Positions 1 through 7,472 of a stretch of 18,826 nucleotides of DNA are shown here, piece by piece (positions within the stretch are counted from its first letter, which is position 1; each line of letters opens with the position of its first letter). A program made the translations under genes and the position numbers. The DNA is from CAZKEW01 sp964580435 (GTDB lineage Bacteria > Acidobacteriota > Aminicenantia > Aminicenantales > UBA8522), in the NCBI GenBank assembly GCA_964580435.1, contig CAZOKP010000054.1, positions 1-18,826 on the forward strand, written 5' to 3'. The notes under the pieces are model-generated. The model worked only from the letters and a program-made list of their open reading frames with translations. It did not search any database and was not told where the DNA came from.

Positions 1-7
1 GAGGAGC

Positions 8-13
8 TATAAT
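8..13 (+). promoter_or_regulatory. Possible -10 box for the cytochrome operon
   Basis: A perfect TATAAT lies 28 bases upstream of the cytochrome start codon, which would give a short leader holding the strong AAGGAGGAG ribosome site at 31-39. The -35 box would fall outside the window, so the promoter cannot be confirmed here. Confidence 0.4.
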
Positions 14-41
14 TTCGTCGCATTATTGGGAAGGAGGAGTT

Positions 42-1406
42 ATGAAAGTAACGGTTACCGCATTCATATGTCTGACTCTAGTTTTGTTCTTCTTTTTGGG
101 CCTGAATCCCGGCCAAAACGTCAAGGCCGGCGACCAAGCCCTTGGAACACGAAAATACGACGACTACCAAACGCCCAAATTCTGCGGAACCTCCTGCCAT
201 ACGGACTTCTACCAGCAGTGGACTCAGGCAATGATGTCCCAGGCCTATACTCATCATTGGGATGAAATCGAATACTTCAAGCTGGCTGTTCCGCATGCCG
301 AAAAGGACAGCGTGGTGGCCGGAGTCAAAGCCGGATGCAACGGATGTCACGCTCCTTTGGCTTTCCTCGCTGGTGATGTCCCCCCTCCCAAGCCCGAGGC
401 GAACAGCCGCGCCAACGAATCGGTCTTCTGCGACCTCTGCCACACCGTCACCGGTTTCACTGGCGATACGCCTTTCAACTTTAACTGGATCTCCGAGCCC
501 GGGAAGACTAAATACGGGCCGCGCGAGGGCAAGAACTCGCCTGAGCACAACCTGATGAAATCGGAATTCCTGGGGAAAGCCGAATTCTGCGGAACTTGTC
601 ACAACGAAAAGAGCCCCTACGGAGCCTGGGTCAAAGCCACCCACCTGGAATGGAAAGAAGGACCTTATGCGGCCCAGGGTGTGAAATGTCACGACTGCCA
701 TATGACTTATGCGCCGATGAAGACAGCGTCCATGGGAAATTCCTACCCCGACGCCCGGCTCCATCTCTTTCACGGCGCGCACGACCCGGGCAAGGTCAGG
801 GGCACCATCGAACTACGGATCCAGCCCGATATCAGAGAAGCCCAGCCCGGTGACGCGGTCAAGTTCACTATTGCCCTTTTTAACCAGAAGACAGGCCATA
901 AGTTCCCCACTGGCTCCGTGGAGGACAGGATTGTCTGGATGCATGTCGAGGCTGTGGACGCCAAGGGAAATGTCTACCATCTTCCCGTGGACAAGAAAGG
1001 ATTTGAAGGCGAAGAATACACCATCGGCGCGGATGTATTGGCTTACCAGGATATGGGAATCGCCCTGGGTGATCCCGGCTTCAAAGGCGTGCAGAGAGAC
1101 GGCATACCCGTGGGCGACCGCATCTTCCGGATGGCCTATTTCGACCCCCAGGGACGGATGACCATGCAACAATGGAACACCAAGTCCTTCGGTGTGGACT
1201 ATCGAATTGGCCCCCGCGAAACGAAGCTCGAAACGTGCACATTCACGCTCCCTGATACTATTCCGCCAGGGACGCTGAGAGTCACGGCCGTGCTCAATTA
1301 TCAGAAATTAGTTAAACCCGTAGCCGACTTCCTGGGTGTACCGGCCGATGAATCGGAAATCATCAAAGTCAACGATCACTCGACTACGGTCACGGTCCTT
1401 CAATAA
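42..1406 (+). CDS. Secreted multihaem cytochrome c (cytochrome c554-like), about five haem sites
   Basis: This is an exported multihaem c-type cytochrome of 454 residues, expected to carry electrons in the periplasm or at the outer membrane. Residues 1-29 form a Sec signal peptide ending near VKA. Canonical haem sites are CNGCH (99-103), CDLCH (130-134), CGTCH (183-187) and CHDCH (216-220). The first site, CGTSCH at 48-53, has three residues between the cysteines and is followed by a DFYQQW stretch like the first haem of c554-type proteins. Extra histidines (71, 72, 85, 169, 201, 241, 244, 247) could be axial ligands. From about residue 255 the chain becomes a haem-free, probably beta-sandwich domain containing GHKFPTG (285-291), a motif seen in other multihaem cytochromes. 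The start is fixed by AAGGAGGAG just upstream. The next gene begins nine bases after the stop, so the two are probably co-transcribed. The electron donor and acceptor cannot be told from sequence. Confidence 0.9.
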   Translation: MKVTVTAFICLTLVLFFFLGLNPGQNVKAGDQALGTRKYDDYQTPKFCGTSCHTDFYQQWTQAMMSQAYTHHWDEIEYFKLAVPHAEKDSVVAGVKAGCNGCHAPLAFLAGDVPPPKPEANSRANESVFCDLCHTVTGFTGDTPFNFNWISEPGKTKYGPREGKNSPEHNLMKSEFLGKAEFCGTCHNEKSPYGAWVKATHLEWKEGPYAAQGVKCHDCHMTYAPMKTASMGNSYPDARLHLFHGAHDPGKVRGTIELRIQPDIREAQPGDAVKFTIALFNQKTGHKFPTGSVEDRIVWMHVEAVDAKGNVYHLPVDKKGFEGEEYTIGADVLAYQDMGIALGDPGFKGVQRDGIPVGDRIFRMAYFDPQGRMTMQQWNTKSFGVDYRIGPRETKLETCTFTLPDTIPPGTLRVTAVLNYQKLVKPVADFLGVPADESEIIKVNDHSTTVTVLQ

Positions 1407-1415
1407 GGTGGCAAA

Positions 1416-2594
1416 ATGAAGAAAGCAATCCTGATTTTCCTAGGAACGGTCCTCTTCCTTCAAGCTGCTGCGGTCCGGCTTCAAGCGATACCGGCCTTTG
1501 CCCGCAAATACACCATGACCTGCAAGACCTGTCACGCTCCCTTTCCCAAGCTCAAGAGCTACGGGGAGGAGTTCGCGGCCAACGGATATGTCATCAAAGA
1601 TAAAGATACGCCGCGCTATTATGCCGACACAGGCGACAGTTTTCTATCCTTGCTCCGGGAAGTCCCTATTGCCTTCCGGCTGGAGGGCTTCGTCACCTAT
1701 GATTATTCCCACACAAATCAATTGGATTTTACCGCTCCTTACCTTATCAAGTTCCTCTCCGGAGGCGAAATCACCAAGAACATTTCCTATTTTTTCTATT
1801 TCTTCTTCTCCGAGGTCGGAGCGGTGGTCGGACTCGAAGATGCTTTCCTGATGTTCAACAGCCTTTTCGGCTCGAACCTTGATTTCTATATCGGCCAGTT
1901 TCAGGTCTGTGACCCGATCTTCAAGAGAGAGTGCCGTCTCAGCTTCGAGGATTATATGATTTATACAACAAAAGTAGGCGACTCCAAAATTACCCTGACC
2001 TATGACAGGGGGATCATGTTCAACTGCGATCTTCCCACGAAGACAGACCTCTGGCTGGAAATTGTCAACGGCAGTGGAATCGACCCGGCCAATCCCTTCG
2101 GAAACTTCGATTCGGACAAGTATAAGAATCCTGTTTTCAGGCCCTCCCAGGAAATCAGCGCCAATTTCCGGCTGGGCGGGCTGGGCTACTTGGGCAAGGA
2201 AGAGCAGAATAACATCATCAACTCCGTGTGGATGGTGGGTGTTGATGCCACTGTGTCCGCTCAGGCTCTTGAACTCAATCTTCAATACCTGGAGCGCAGC
2301 GACAGCAATCCCTATTTCGCTGTTCCTCTTGTGGAAGGCCCAACTGTCAAGACGAGAGGCGGGTTCGCCGAGCTGGTCTATCTCCCCAAGGGGGATGACA
2401 GCCGCTGGTATCTGGTGGGGCTCTTCAACCAGGTGTCTTCGGACATCAAAATGCTGGACTACACCTCGGCCACGTTCCACTATGGCCGGCTCTTGAGGAG
2501 GAACATCCGGGCTACGGCTGAAGTCACTTATATCTTTGACAGCATTTACAACGATTATGCCCAGGTGGAGCTCGGACTGATTATGGCGTTCTGA
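1416..2594 (+). CDS. Monohaem cytochrome fused to a predicted outer-membrane beta-barrel
   Basis: The protein has 392 residues. A signal peptide (1-24, ending LQA) is followed at once by a compact haem-binding segment with CKTCH at 36-40 and the phrase APFPKLKSYGEEFAANGY. The remaining 330 or so residues are rich in alternating aromatic and polar strands (for example DFYIGQFQV, WYLVGLFNQV) and end in a terminal phenylalanine (GLIMAF), the usual signature recognised by the BAM complex. I read it as a porin-like barrel with one covalent haem at its periplasmic N-terminus. The family is usually annotated only as hypothetical protein or cytochrome c. The ribosome site AAGGTGG overlaps the stop of the multihaem cytochrome, which supports translational coupling and joint function, perhaps in moving electrons across the outer membrane. 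That role is inferred; the haem motif, the signal peptide and the terminal Phe are visible. Confidence 0.8.
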   Translation: MKKAILIFLGTVLFLQAAAVRLQAIPAFARKYTMTCKTCHAPFPKLKSYGEEFAANGYVIKDKDTPRYYADTGDSFLSLLREVPIAFRLEGFVTYDYSHTNQLDFTAPYLIKFLSGGEITKNISYFFYFFFSEVGAVVGLEDAFLMFNSLFGSNLDFYIGQFQVCDPIFKRECRLSFEDYMIYTTKVGDSKITLTYDRGIMFNCDLPTKTDLWLEIVNGSGIDPANPFGNFDSDKYKNPVFRPSQEISANFRLGGLGYLGKEEQNNIINSVWMVGVDATVSAQALELNLQYLERSDSNPYFAVPLVEGPTVKTRGGFAELVYLPKGDDSRWYLVGLFNQVSSDIKMLDYTSATFHYGRLLRRNIRATAEVTYIFDSIYNDYAQVELGLIMAF

Positions 2595-2697
2595 GCTCGC
2601 GGGGAAGTTCCCCCGGGACACCTCCGATCTGCACTTTTTTCTATGGCCGGGGAATCTTTATTTTTACTGTCAAAAAGGCGGCTGGAAAAGGCTCTCC

Positions 2698-2727
2698 TTA
2701 ACATTTTTCTTCGATTCCCGATATACT
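2698..2727 (+). promoter_or_regulatory. Sigma-70-type promoter of the ECF sigma operon
   Basis: TTAACA (2698-2703) and TATACT (2722-2727) each match the housekeeping consensus at five of six bases and are 18 bases apart. The expected transcript start, about 2734, is only a few bases before the ATG at 2738. The boxes look like a vegetative promoter rather than an ECF-type GGAAC promoter, so autoregulation is not evident. Confidence 0.6.
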
Positions 2728-2737
2728 CTTATGTGAA

Positions 2738-3295
2738 ATGGACGAAAAGGAGAACCGCTTGATCGAACTCGTCCTCCGCGGCAACGTCGAGGCTTTTGAG
2801 CCCCTCGTCACTCCATATAGAAAGACCATCCTGAGCCTGGCTTACCGGCTCAGCCGGGACCGGGAAGACGCCAAAGAAATCTCCCAGGATACCCTTTTGC
2901 GGGTTTTCAGATACCTGCGCACCTACGATGGGAAAAGAAGCTTCAAGAACTGGCTGCTCCAGATTCTCGTCAATGCCTGGCGAAGCCGGCAGAAAAGGAA
3001 GCCCGAGACCGAGAGTCCAGAGCAATTTCTTCCACGAAGCCTCGAGGGCGACCCGGAAGAGAGACACTCGCGGGAGGAAACGAGGACTCAGCTCCTGGAC
3101 TGTCTCGATGGCCTGAGCCCGCGCGAGAAGGAGGTCTTTCTGCTGCGGGACATCGAGGACCGGAGCATTAAAGAGACGGCCGGGATCCTGGGCTCTTCTC
3201 CGCTTTCCGTCCGCGTCCACCTCTCCTCAGCCCGGAAAAAGCTAAAGGAGAGGATCAAAGAAAAATTCCCCCATCTCTTAGAGGGCCGGCGATGA
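2738..3295 (+). CDS. RNA polymerase sigma factor, ECF (RpoE-like) family
   Basis: This 185-residue protein is a group 4 (ECF) sigma factor that directs RNA polymerase to a specific regulon. Region 2 spans about residues 19-86 and includes the core-binding and -10 recognition helices (DAKEISQDTLLRVF, FKNWLLQILVNAW). Region 4 spans about 117-170 with the helix-turn-helix LSPREKEVFLLRDIEDRSI followed by a second helix ending in SARKKLKE. No region 1.1 or 3 is present, as expected for ECF. The linker at 87-115 is short and acidic. There is no Shine-Dalgarno sequence before the ATG and the predicted transcript start is almost at the ATG. The stop overlaps the start of the anti-sigma gene (ATGA, 3292-3295), so the pair is translationally coupled and the anti-sigma factor almost certainly controls this protein. 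Confidence 0.93.
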   Translation: MDEKENRLIELVLRGNVEAFEPLVTPYRKTILSLAYRLSRDREDAKEISQDTLLRVFRYLRTYDGKRSFKNWLLQILVNAWRSRQKRKPETESPEQFLPRSLEGDPEERHSREETRTQLLDCLDGLSPREKEVFLLRDIEDRSIKETAGILGSSPLSVRVHLSSARKKLKERIKEKFPHLLEGRR

Positions 3296-3927
3296 CCCGT
3301 GAAAAAGCCAAGAAGAATATTCCCCTTCTTGCCGGAGGCGAGCTCCCGGCAAGAAAAGCCCGGCGCTTGAGAAAGCATCTCGAGGAGTGTGAGGCCTGCC
3401 GGAAAGAACTCAAAGAATATGAGGCCGTCTTGGCGGGCCTAAAATCCTTCGCCCGCGAGGGAGAGCAAGATTGGGAAGAAGCGGAGTGGCAGAGCCTGAT
3501 GCAGAAGGTGACCGCGGAAAAACCAGAGCCGCGCGGCCTGCCTCTCGGCCTCTCCACGAGGAGGGGCTGGGCTTATGGATTCCTCGTCTTTCTCGTCTTG
3601 GGCCTCGCTGCCATTTTCTTTCGGACCATGTTCAGCAATCGAAAATCTCTCGAGTTCGGCGAGAACATCGCCTTGACTCAGGCGCAGCCCTCTCGGACAT
3701 TCAAGCCTGAAGATTCCGCGGTGCCGGCCCGAGTGCGAGAGGTCCCTTTTCCAGTCGGAGCACCGACGCAAAAACGTCCAGGGGACGAGCCGGCGCTTCA
3801 GGCCGCGCTCCCTGAAGAAATTCCGGCGCAAGATCGGCTCAACGTGACTCTCATCTCCAAGGAATCAGGACTCCGAGTCCACTGGACTTTCGCTAAAAAT
3901 TTTGAATGGAAGGAGACAGGAAGATGA
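3292..3927 (+). CDS. Membrane-anchored anti-sigma factor with zinc-finger (ZAS) domain
   Basis: This is a 211-residue single-pass membrane protein. The cytoplasmic N-terminus carries the ZAS-type motif H29-x3-C33-x2-C36 (HLEECEAC), which in this family binds zinc and holds the ECF sigma factor. A hydrophobic helix at about 93-112 (AYGFLVFLVLGLAAIFF) crosses the inner membrane, leaving about 100 residues outside. The outer part is proline-rich and of low complexity, then ends in a conserved-looking segment (VTLISKESGLRVHWTF, then NFEWKE). It overlaps the sigma gene and the downstream secretin-like gene by four bases each (ATGA). The outer tail may be the sensor or the contact site for the downstream exported protein; that is an inference from gene order. 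Confidence 0.88.
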   Translation: MTREKAKKNIPLLAGGELPARKARRLRKHLEECEACRKELKEYEAVLAGLKSFAREGEQDWEEAEWQSLMQKVTAEKPEPRGLPLGLSTRRGWAYGFLVFLVLGLAAIFFRTMFSNRKSLEFGENIALTQAQPSRTFKPEDSAVPARVREVPFPVGAPTQKRPGDEPALQAALPEEIPAQDRLNVTLISKESGLRVHWTFAKNFEWKETGR

Positions 3928-4655
3928 AAAAATCGAAGGTGATCGCTTTCTTCATCATCATGGCCGTGTTTCTGGTCCTCGTCAATGCGAGCCTGGCTCA
4001 GGAAGCCACGCCGAAGATGATCCAGGAGATCGTCAAGCTCAAGTACACGAAGAGCAACCAAATCCTCAGCGGAGGGATCCTGTACACGTTCCTCAGCCCG
4101 CAGGGACGGATCAACTCGAACCCTGAGGCTGGACTGATCACGATCAGCGATTATCCTGAGAACGTCAAAAAGATTCTCGTGCTCATCCGCCAGCTCGACG
4201 TCAAGCCGGCCGATATTCAGTTCACGATTCAGCTTGTCCTCGGGTCGGCTGCCGGTGAGGAGAAAGCGGATGAGTCTCTCAAAGATGACCCAGTCATCAA
4301 GGAGCTCAAAACCCTGCTGAACTACAAATCCTTTGGCCTTCTGGACACGTCCTTCATCCGTGCAATCGACGGCGAGGTTTCTGAGGTCACCATGGGAAAG
4401 GACGCCGAGCTCCGACTCGAGCTCCGGCCGAGGTTTATCAAGGAAGAAAAAGAGGACCTCATCCAGGTGGAGGCCCGGTTGACCAGAATGGGCGGGATCA
4501 TTGAAAGCGGAGGCAACGCCCGCCGGGAATCAACGGTTTTGCTCACCGGCAACTTCACCATGAAATCAGGCGAAAAGACGGTCGTCGGCGTCTCCAAGAT
4601 GGACGGCGGAGAGAAAGGGCTTATCCTCATCATCTCGGGAAAAGTCACCGCTTAG
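3924..4655 (+). CDS. Exported secretin-like protein without an obvious pore domain
   Basis: The start at 3924 is chosen because AAGGAG (3910-3915) is eight bases upstream and the ATG forms an ATGA overlap with the anti-sigma stop; an in-frame ATG at 3906 has no ribosome site. The 243-residue product begins with a signal peptide (1-25, ending SLA). Residues about 33-105 resemble a secretin N1-type periplasmic domain: a strand, a helix, LITISDYPENVKKILVLIRQLD, then a second strand. The C-terminal part (about 165-243) recalls the start and end of a secretin core (RPRFIKEE, STVLLTGNFTMKSGEKTVVG, GLILIISGKV) but is far too short for a gated outer-membrane ring. It is therefore probably a soluble periplasmic protein with a secretin-derived fold. 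Its position suggests a signal input or partner for the anti-sigma factor. No specific name is justified. Confidence 0.75.
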   Translation: MKKSKVIAFFIIMAVFLVLVNASLAQEATPKMIQEIVKLKYTKSNQILSGGILYTFLSPQGRINSNPEAGLITISDYPENVKKILVLIRQLDVKPADIQFTIQLVLGSAAGEEKADESLKDDPVIKELKTLLNYKSFGLLDTSFIRAIDGEVSEVTMGKDAELRLELRPRFIKEEKEDLIQVEARLTRMGGIIESGGNARRESTVLLTGNFTMKSGEKTVVGVSKMDGGEKGLILIISGKVTA

Positions 4656-4661
4656 ACGGGC

Positions 4662-4700
4662 AAAAAAAACCGGGGAGGGTTCTCCCAGAGAGCCGTCCCC
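4662..4700 (-). terminator. Terminator-like hairpin between convergent genes
   Basis: On the - strand a G/C-rich hairpin (GGGAG, loop AACC, CTCCC) lies directly after the TPR stop codon and is followed by CGG and eight T residues (plus-strand A run 4662-4669), a classical intrinsic terminator. On the + strand the same hairpin is followed by TATTTTGCTTT, so it may also stop the sigma operon, though less strongly. Confidence 0.7.
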
Positions 4701-6796
4701 TATTTTGCTTTCTTGCGGACATCCCTGTAGTCGGGATTCCAATCTTTGATTACCCGATAAAGCTCCTGAGCTCTTTGCCGTTCGCCCTTCTCCTCATAAA
4801 GAGACGCCAGCTCATACTCAAGGAAAAAGAATTCTTCAGACCTCTCCGGGACCAATTTCAAGCATTCCTGGAGCCACCTGAGCGCTTCCTCGAAATCTTT
4901 CTTCTTGCAGTACGTCTTGCTGATGATGCTGTAGCATTCAAGCTTCCGGTCTGGTTCCTCGGAAGCGAGCAGAAGCTCTTCGATGGCCTCATCGAACAGG
5001 CCCTGCTCGAGAAATGCCAGGCCAAGATGAAAACGCGTCTCGTAGGCTTTAGCATCGACCCGCTTGCGGAGCTGCTCCTTAAAATCCTTGACAATATCAG
5101 AGAGCTCCCTTTCCAGAATAGAAATATCGCCTCTGAGCTGCTGTGAATAGACGCCCCTGATCATGACCAGCTCTTCGTCGATTTTTTCGCCGAGGTCATG
5201 GTATTTCATCCCGGGCGTTTCCTCAGAAGGAAGAGGCAGAATCTCTGTGTCGGCGAAAATATCGGCCGCAGTGACTCTTTTTTCAGAGCCTCCTTCGTCC
5301 TGGAGGAGAGAAAGAAAGGTTTTGGCCAGCTCCGGCGTGGCCTCGATCTTCTCCTCCATTTTCTGGATCTTCCCGACACGAGAAGGAATTTCTTCGGCCC
5401 TGATATCGGCCCTAATTTTTTCCAGGGCCGTTATTTTTTCCTCTATTTTGGGGGAATGCGGAAATTTCTGGCTCAGGTTTTCCAGGATCCTCCGGGCATT
5501 TCGGATGAGTCCCTGGCTCACATACAGGTCCACTTTGGACAGAAGGAGATCGAGGCTTTCCTCGTCCGTCGCGGCATAAGCCAGGAGTTCTTCCTCCCCC
5601 ATTTTTTCATCGACAAACCCGAGTTGTTTCCGCAAGTCCCAGTACTCTTGGACGAGCGCCTCATCCTTCGGGCAAAGCTCCATGAGCTCGGAGAGAGCCA
5701 CGAACATCGTCTCCGTCGATTTTCGGTCCCGGGCCTCTGCCAAGATAACCCGGCAGACGACTTCCAGGTTATCTTTCTGCTCCTTGGACTTGTAGATGAC
5801 GGCCAATTTTTCCAGGGCTGGAAGATGAAGATGTTTAGCGCCGAGCACTATCCCAAGAAGCCCGACCGCCACGTCTTCCTTTTGTTTTTTGATCAAGTTC
5901 GTAGCGAGGGGCTCCAATAGCTCATACGCTTTTTCCGGCCTGTCTTGAAGACTATAGACTTTCCCCAGCTTGATCCTGGCTTTGGTGTTAAGGGGATGCT
6001 GTTCGATAACTCCAGAAAATATTTCCTGCGCCTTTTTTAACTCGCCGTCCTCAAGGTAGAGCGTTCCCAAAATATTTTGAAAATGAACGTTATCCTTGTC
6101 CCTCCTCAGAATCCCATTGACTATTCCGATGGCCTCGTTCCTGAGGCCTTTCCTCTTGAGGATCTCAACACGATTCGTCAGAGTCCGGGCGTCCTCTCCT
6201 CTGAGCGATTGGGCCTTTTGAATGATCTTTTCCGCGTCCTCAAGCTGGCCCCGGCCGAGCAGAAGCTCCGCGGCATCATTCAGCTGGAAAACGGCCTCTT
6301 CAATAAATGCCTCCCGGCTGAAGAGGTCGGCCAAAGAGAGTTTGAAGGAAATATTTTCTCGGTCCAGCTTGATCAGCTTGTCGTACAGGAACATGAGTTC
6401 TTTGGTCCGCTTCTCTCTCCGCAGCCTCTGCTCTGCTTTCAGGTACTCCCGCTTGGCCTCTGTCGCAAAGCCTTGTCTATCGAACAGGTCTCCCATCCTG
6501 ACGATGATCACGACATTATCAGGGTCAACCTTGCTGATTTTTTTGTAGATGGCCAAGGCCTGGGAATAAAAGCCCTTGGATTCGTAGTAACTCGCGACAG
6601 CCTGGAACGCTTTGACGGCTTCGTCATTCCGCTCCATTTTCACATAGAGGTCGCCGATGATGTTGTTGATGGTGAGGTCCGGCGCTTCGCCGGCAAGAAG
6701 CCTCTTGTATTCGGCGACAGCCTCTTCGAGCCGGCCGGCTTTGACCTGCCTTTCCGCAAGCTCGATGATCCTCGTCTTGTCTAACTTTTCATTCAT
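4700..6796 (-). CDS. Long cytoplasmic TPR-repeat protein
   Basis: This 698-residue protein has no signal peptide or membrane helix. Residues from about 6 to 330 are consecutive tetratricopeptide repeats (AVAEYKRLL, AVKAFQAVASYY, ALAIYKKISKVDPDN, AQEIFSGVIEQHPLN). A helical middle part is followed by a charged, less repetitive linker (about 470-545). A second TPR block closes the protein (ETRFHLGLAFLEQGLFDEAI, FEEALRWLQECLKL, YELASLYEEKGERQRA). The layout of an N-terminal block, an acidic linker and a C-terminal block after DIVKDFKEQL recalls large TPR scaffold proteins of deltaproteobacterial-type genomes. TPRs bind proteins, so it is probably a scaffold; the partner is unknown. It overlaps rnhB by four bases (ATGA) and ends the cluster. 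Confidence 0.85.
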   Translation of the reverse strand: MNEKLDKTRIIELAERQVKAGRLEEAVAEYKRLLAGEAPDLTINNIIGDLYVKMERNDEAVKAFQAVASYYESKGFYSQALAIYKKISKVDPDNVVIIVRMGDLFDRQGFATEAKREYLKAEQRLRREKRTKELMFLYDKLIKLDRENISFKLSLADLFSREAFIEEAVFQLNDAAELLLGRGQLEDAEKIIQKAQSLRGEDARTLTNRVEILKRKGLRNEAIGIVNGILRRDKDNVHFQNILGTLYLEDGELKKAQEIFSGVIEQHPLNTKARIKLGKVYSLQDRPEKAYELLEPLATNLIKKQKEDVAVGLLGIVLGAKHLHLPALEKLAVIYKSKEQKDNLEVVCRVILAEARDRKSTETMFVALSELMELCPKDEALVQEYWDLRKQLGFVDEKMGEEELLAYAATDEESLDLLLSKVDLYVSQGLIRNARRILENLSQKFPHSPKIEEKITALEKIRADIRAEEIPSRVGKIQKMEEKIEATPELAKTFLSLLQDEGGSEKRVTAADIFADTEILPLPSEETPGMKYHDLGEKIDEELVMIRGVYSQQLRGDISILERELSDIVKDFKEQLRKRVDAKAYETRFHLGLAFLEQGLFDEAIEELLLASEEPDRKLECYSIISKTYCKKKDFEEALRWLQECLKLVPERSEEFFFLEYELASLYEEKGERQRAQELYRVIKDWNPDYRDVRKKAK

Positions 6797-7428
6797 GTCA
6801 GCTCAACCTTGCCCGCAAGATTGAAGGTCAGGCGGTGCAGCGGCGACGGCCCCTTCTCTTTTAGCGCTTGGTAATGTTCTTTCGTACCGTAGCCCTTGTT
6901 CTTGGCCAGGTGATAGCCGACGAAAAAATCCTCGAGAAAAACCATCCACTCATCCCGGACGACCTTGGCCACAATAGAGGCTGCCGCAACAGAAATGCTC
7001 TTTCGGTCGCCGCCCGAGAGGCAGAGCCCGGGAAAGCCAAACTCGACTTTCCGGTTCTGAAACCCGTCGATCAAGAGATAGTCCGGCTGCCTGTTCAAGT
7101 TGGCCACCGCCCTCTTCATCGCCTCAAGGGAGGCCTGATAAATATTTATGAGGTCAATTTCTCTGTTCGTGGCCAAGCCCAATCCCACGGCCACGGCCTC
7201 AGACAGAATATGACAAGCCAGGTCTTTTCGCTTCTGCGGAGATAGCGCCTTTGAATCATCGACTTCTTTAAGCCATCCCTTGACGGGAGTTTTGATCCAT
7301 TGCGGGGGCAGGACGACGGCCGCTGCTACAACAGGACCGAACAAGGCTCCTCTCCCCACTTCATCTACTCCAGCGATGGTCTTGAACCGCTGCCTGAGGA
7401 TTTGTTTTTCGATCCTAAAGCTCGCCAT
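6793..7428 (-). CDS. rnhB: Ribonuclease HII
   Basis: RNase HII cuts the RNA strand of RNA-DNA hybrids and starts removal of single ribonucleotides from DNA. The 211-residue length is normal. The family motif GVDEVGRG is at 21-28 and supplies D22 and E23; D121 (LIDGF) and D159 (VRDEW) complete the metal-binding acidic set. DSKALSPQKR (58-67), the SISVAAASIVAK helix and the GYGTKEH segment (179-185) are also typical. The gene lies 44 bases after rplS in the common rplS-rnhB order. A clear ribosome site is lacking; a weak GGCGGAA precedes the ATG. The downstream TPR gene occupies the position where yraN is often found. Confidence 0.95.
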   Translation of the reverse strand: MASFRIEKQILRQRFKTIAGVDEVGRGALFGPVVAAAVVLPPQWIKTPVKGWLKEVDDSKALSPQKRKDLACHILSEAVAVGLGLATNREIDLINIYQASLEAMKRAVANLNRQPDYLLIDGFQNRKVEFGFPGLCLSGGDRKSISVAAASIVAKVVRDEWMVFLEDFFVGYHLAKNKGYGTKEHYQALKEKGPSPLHRLTFNLAGKVELT

Positions 7429-7472
7429 TTCCGCCGAAAAGCAAGACGAATGGCCGATTTCGGTCTTCCCGC

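Noticed and set aside
2596..2613. GGGGA-AGT-TCCCC hairpin after the haem-barrel gene as a terminator
   Set aside because: The stem is short and no T run follows directly; the six T at about 2635 are too far away.
1644..2621. Long open frame on the - strand opposite the haem-barrel gene
   Set aside because: It mirrors a gene with signal peptide, CKTCH and barrel features, has no family motifs and no ribosome site of note. It is a shadow of codon use.
2731..2736. ATGTGA just before the sigma start as a minimal upstream ORF
   Set aside because: It probably overlaps the transcript start itself and has no ribosome site; chance is enough to explain it.
5198..6784. Several long + strand open frames across the TPR gene
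   Set aside because: Their translations show no domains and alternate frames, while the - strand gives continuous TPR repeats.
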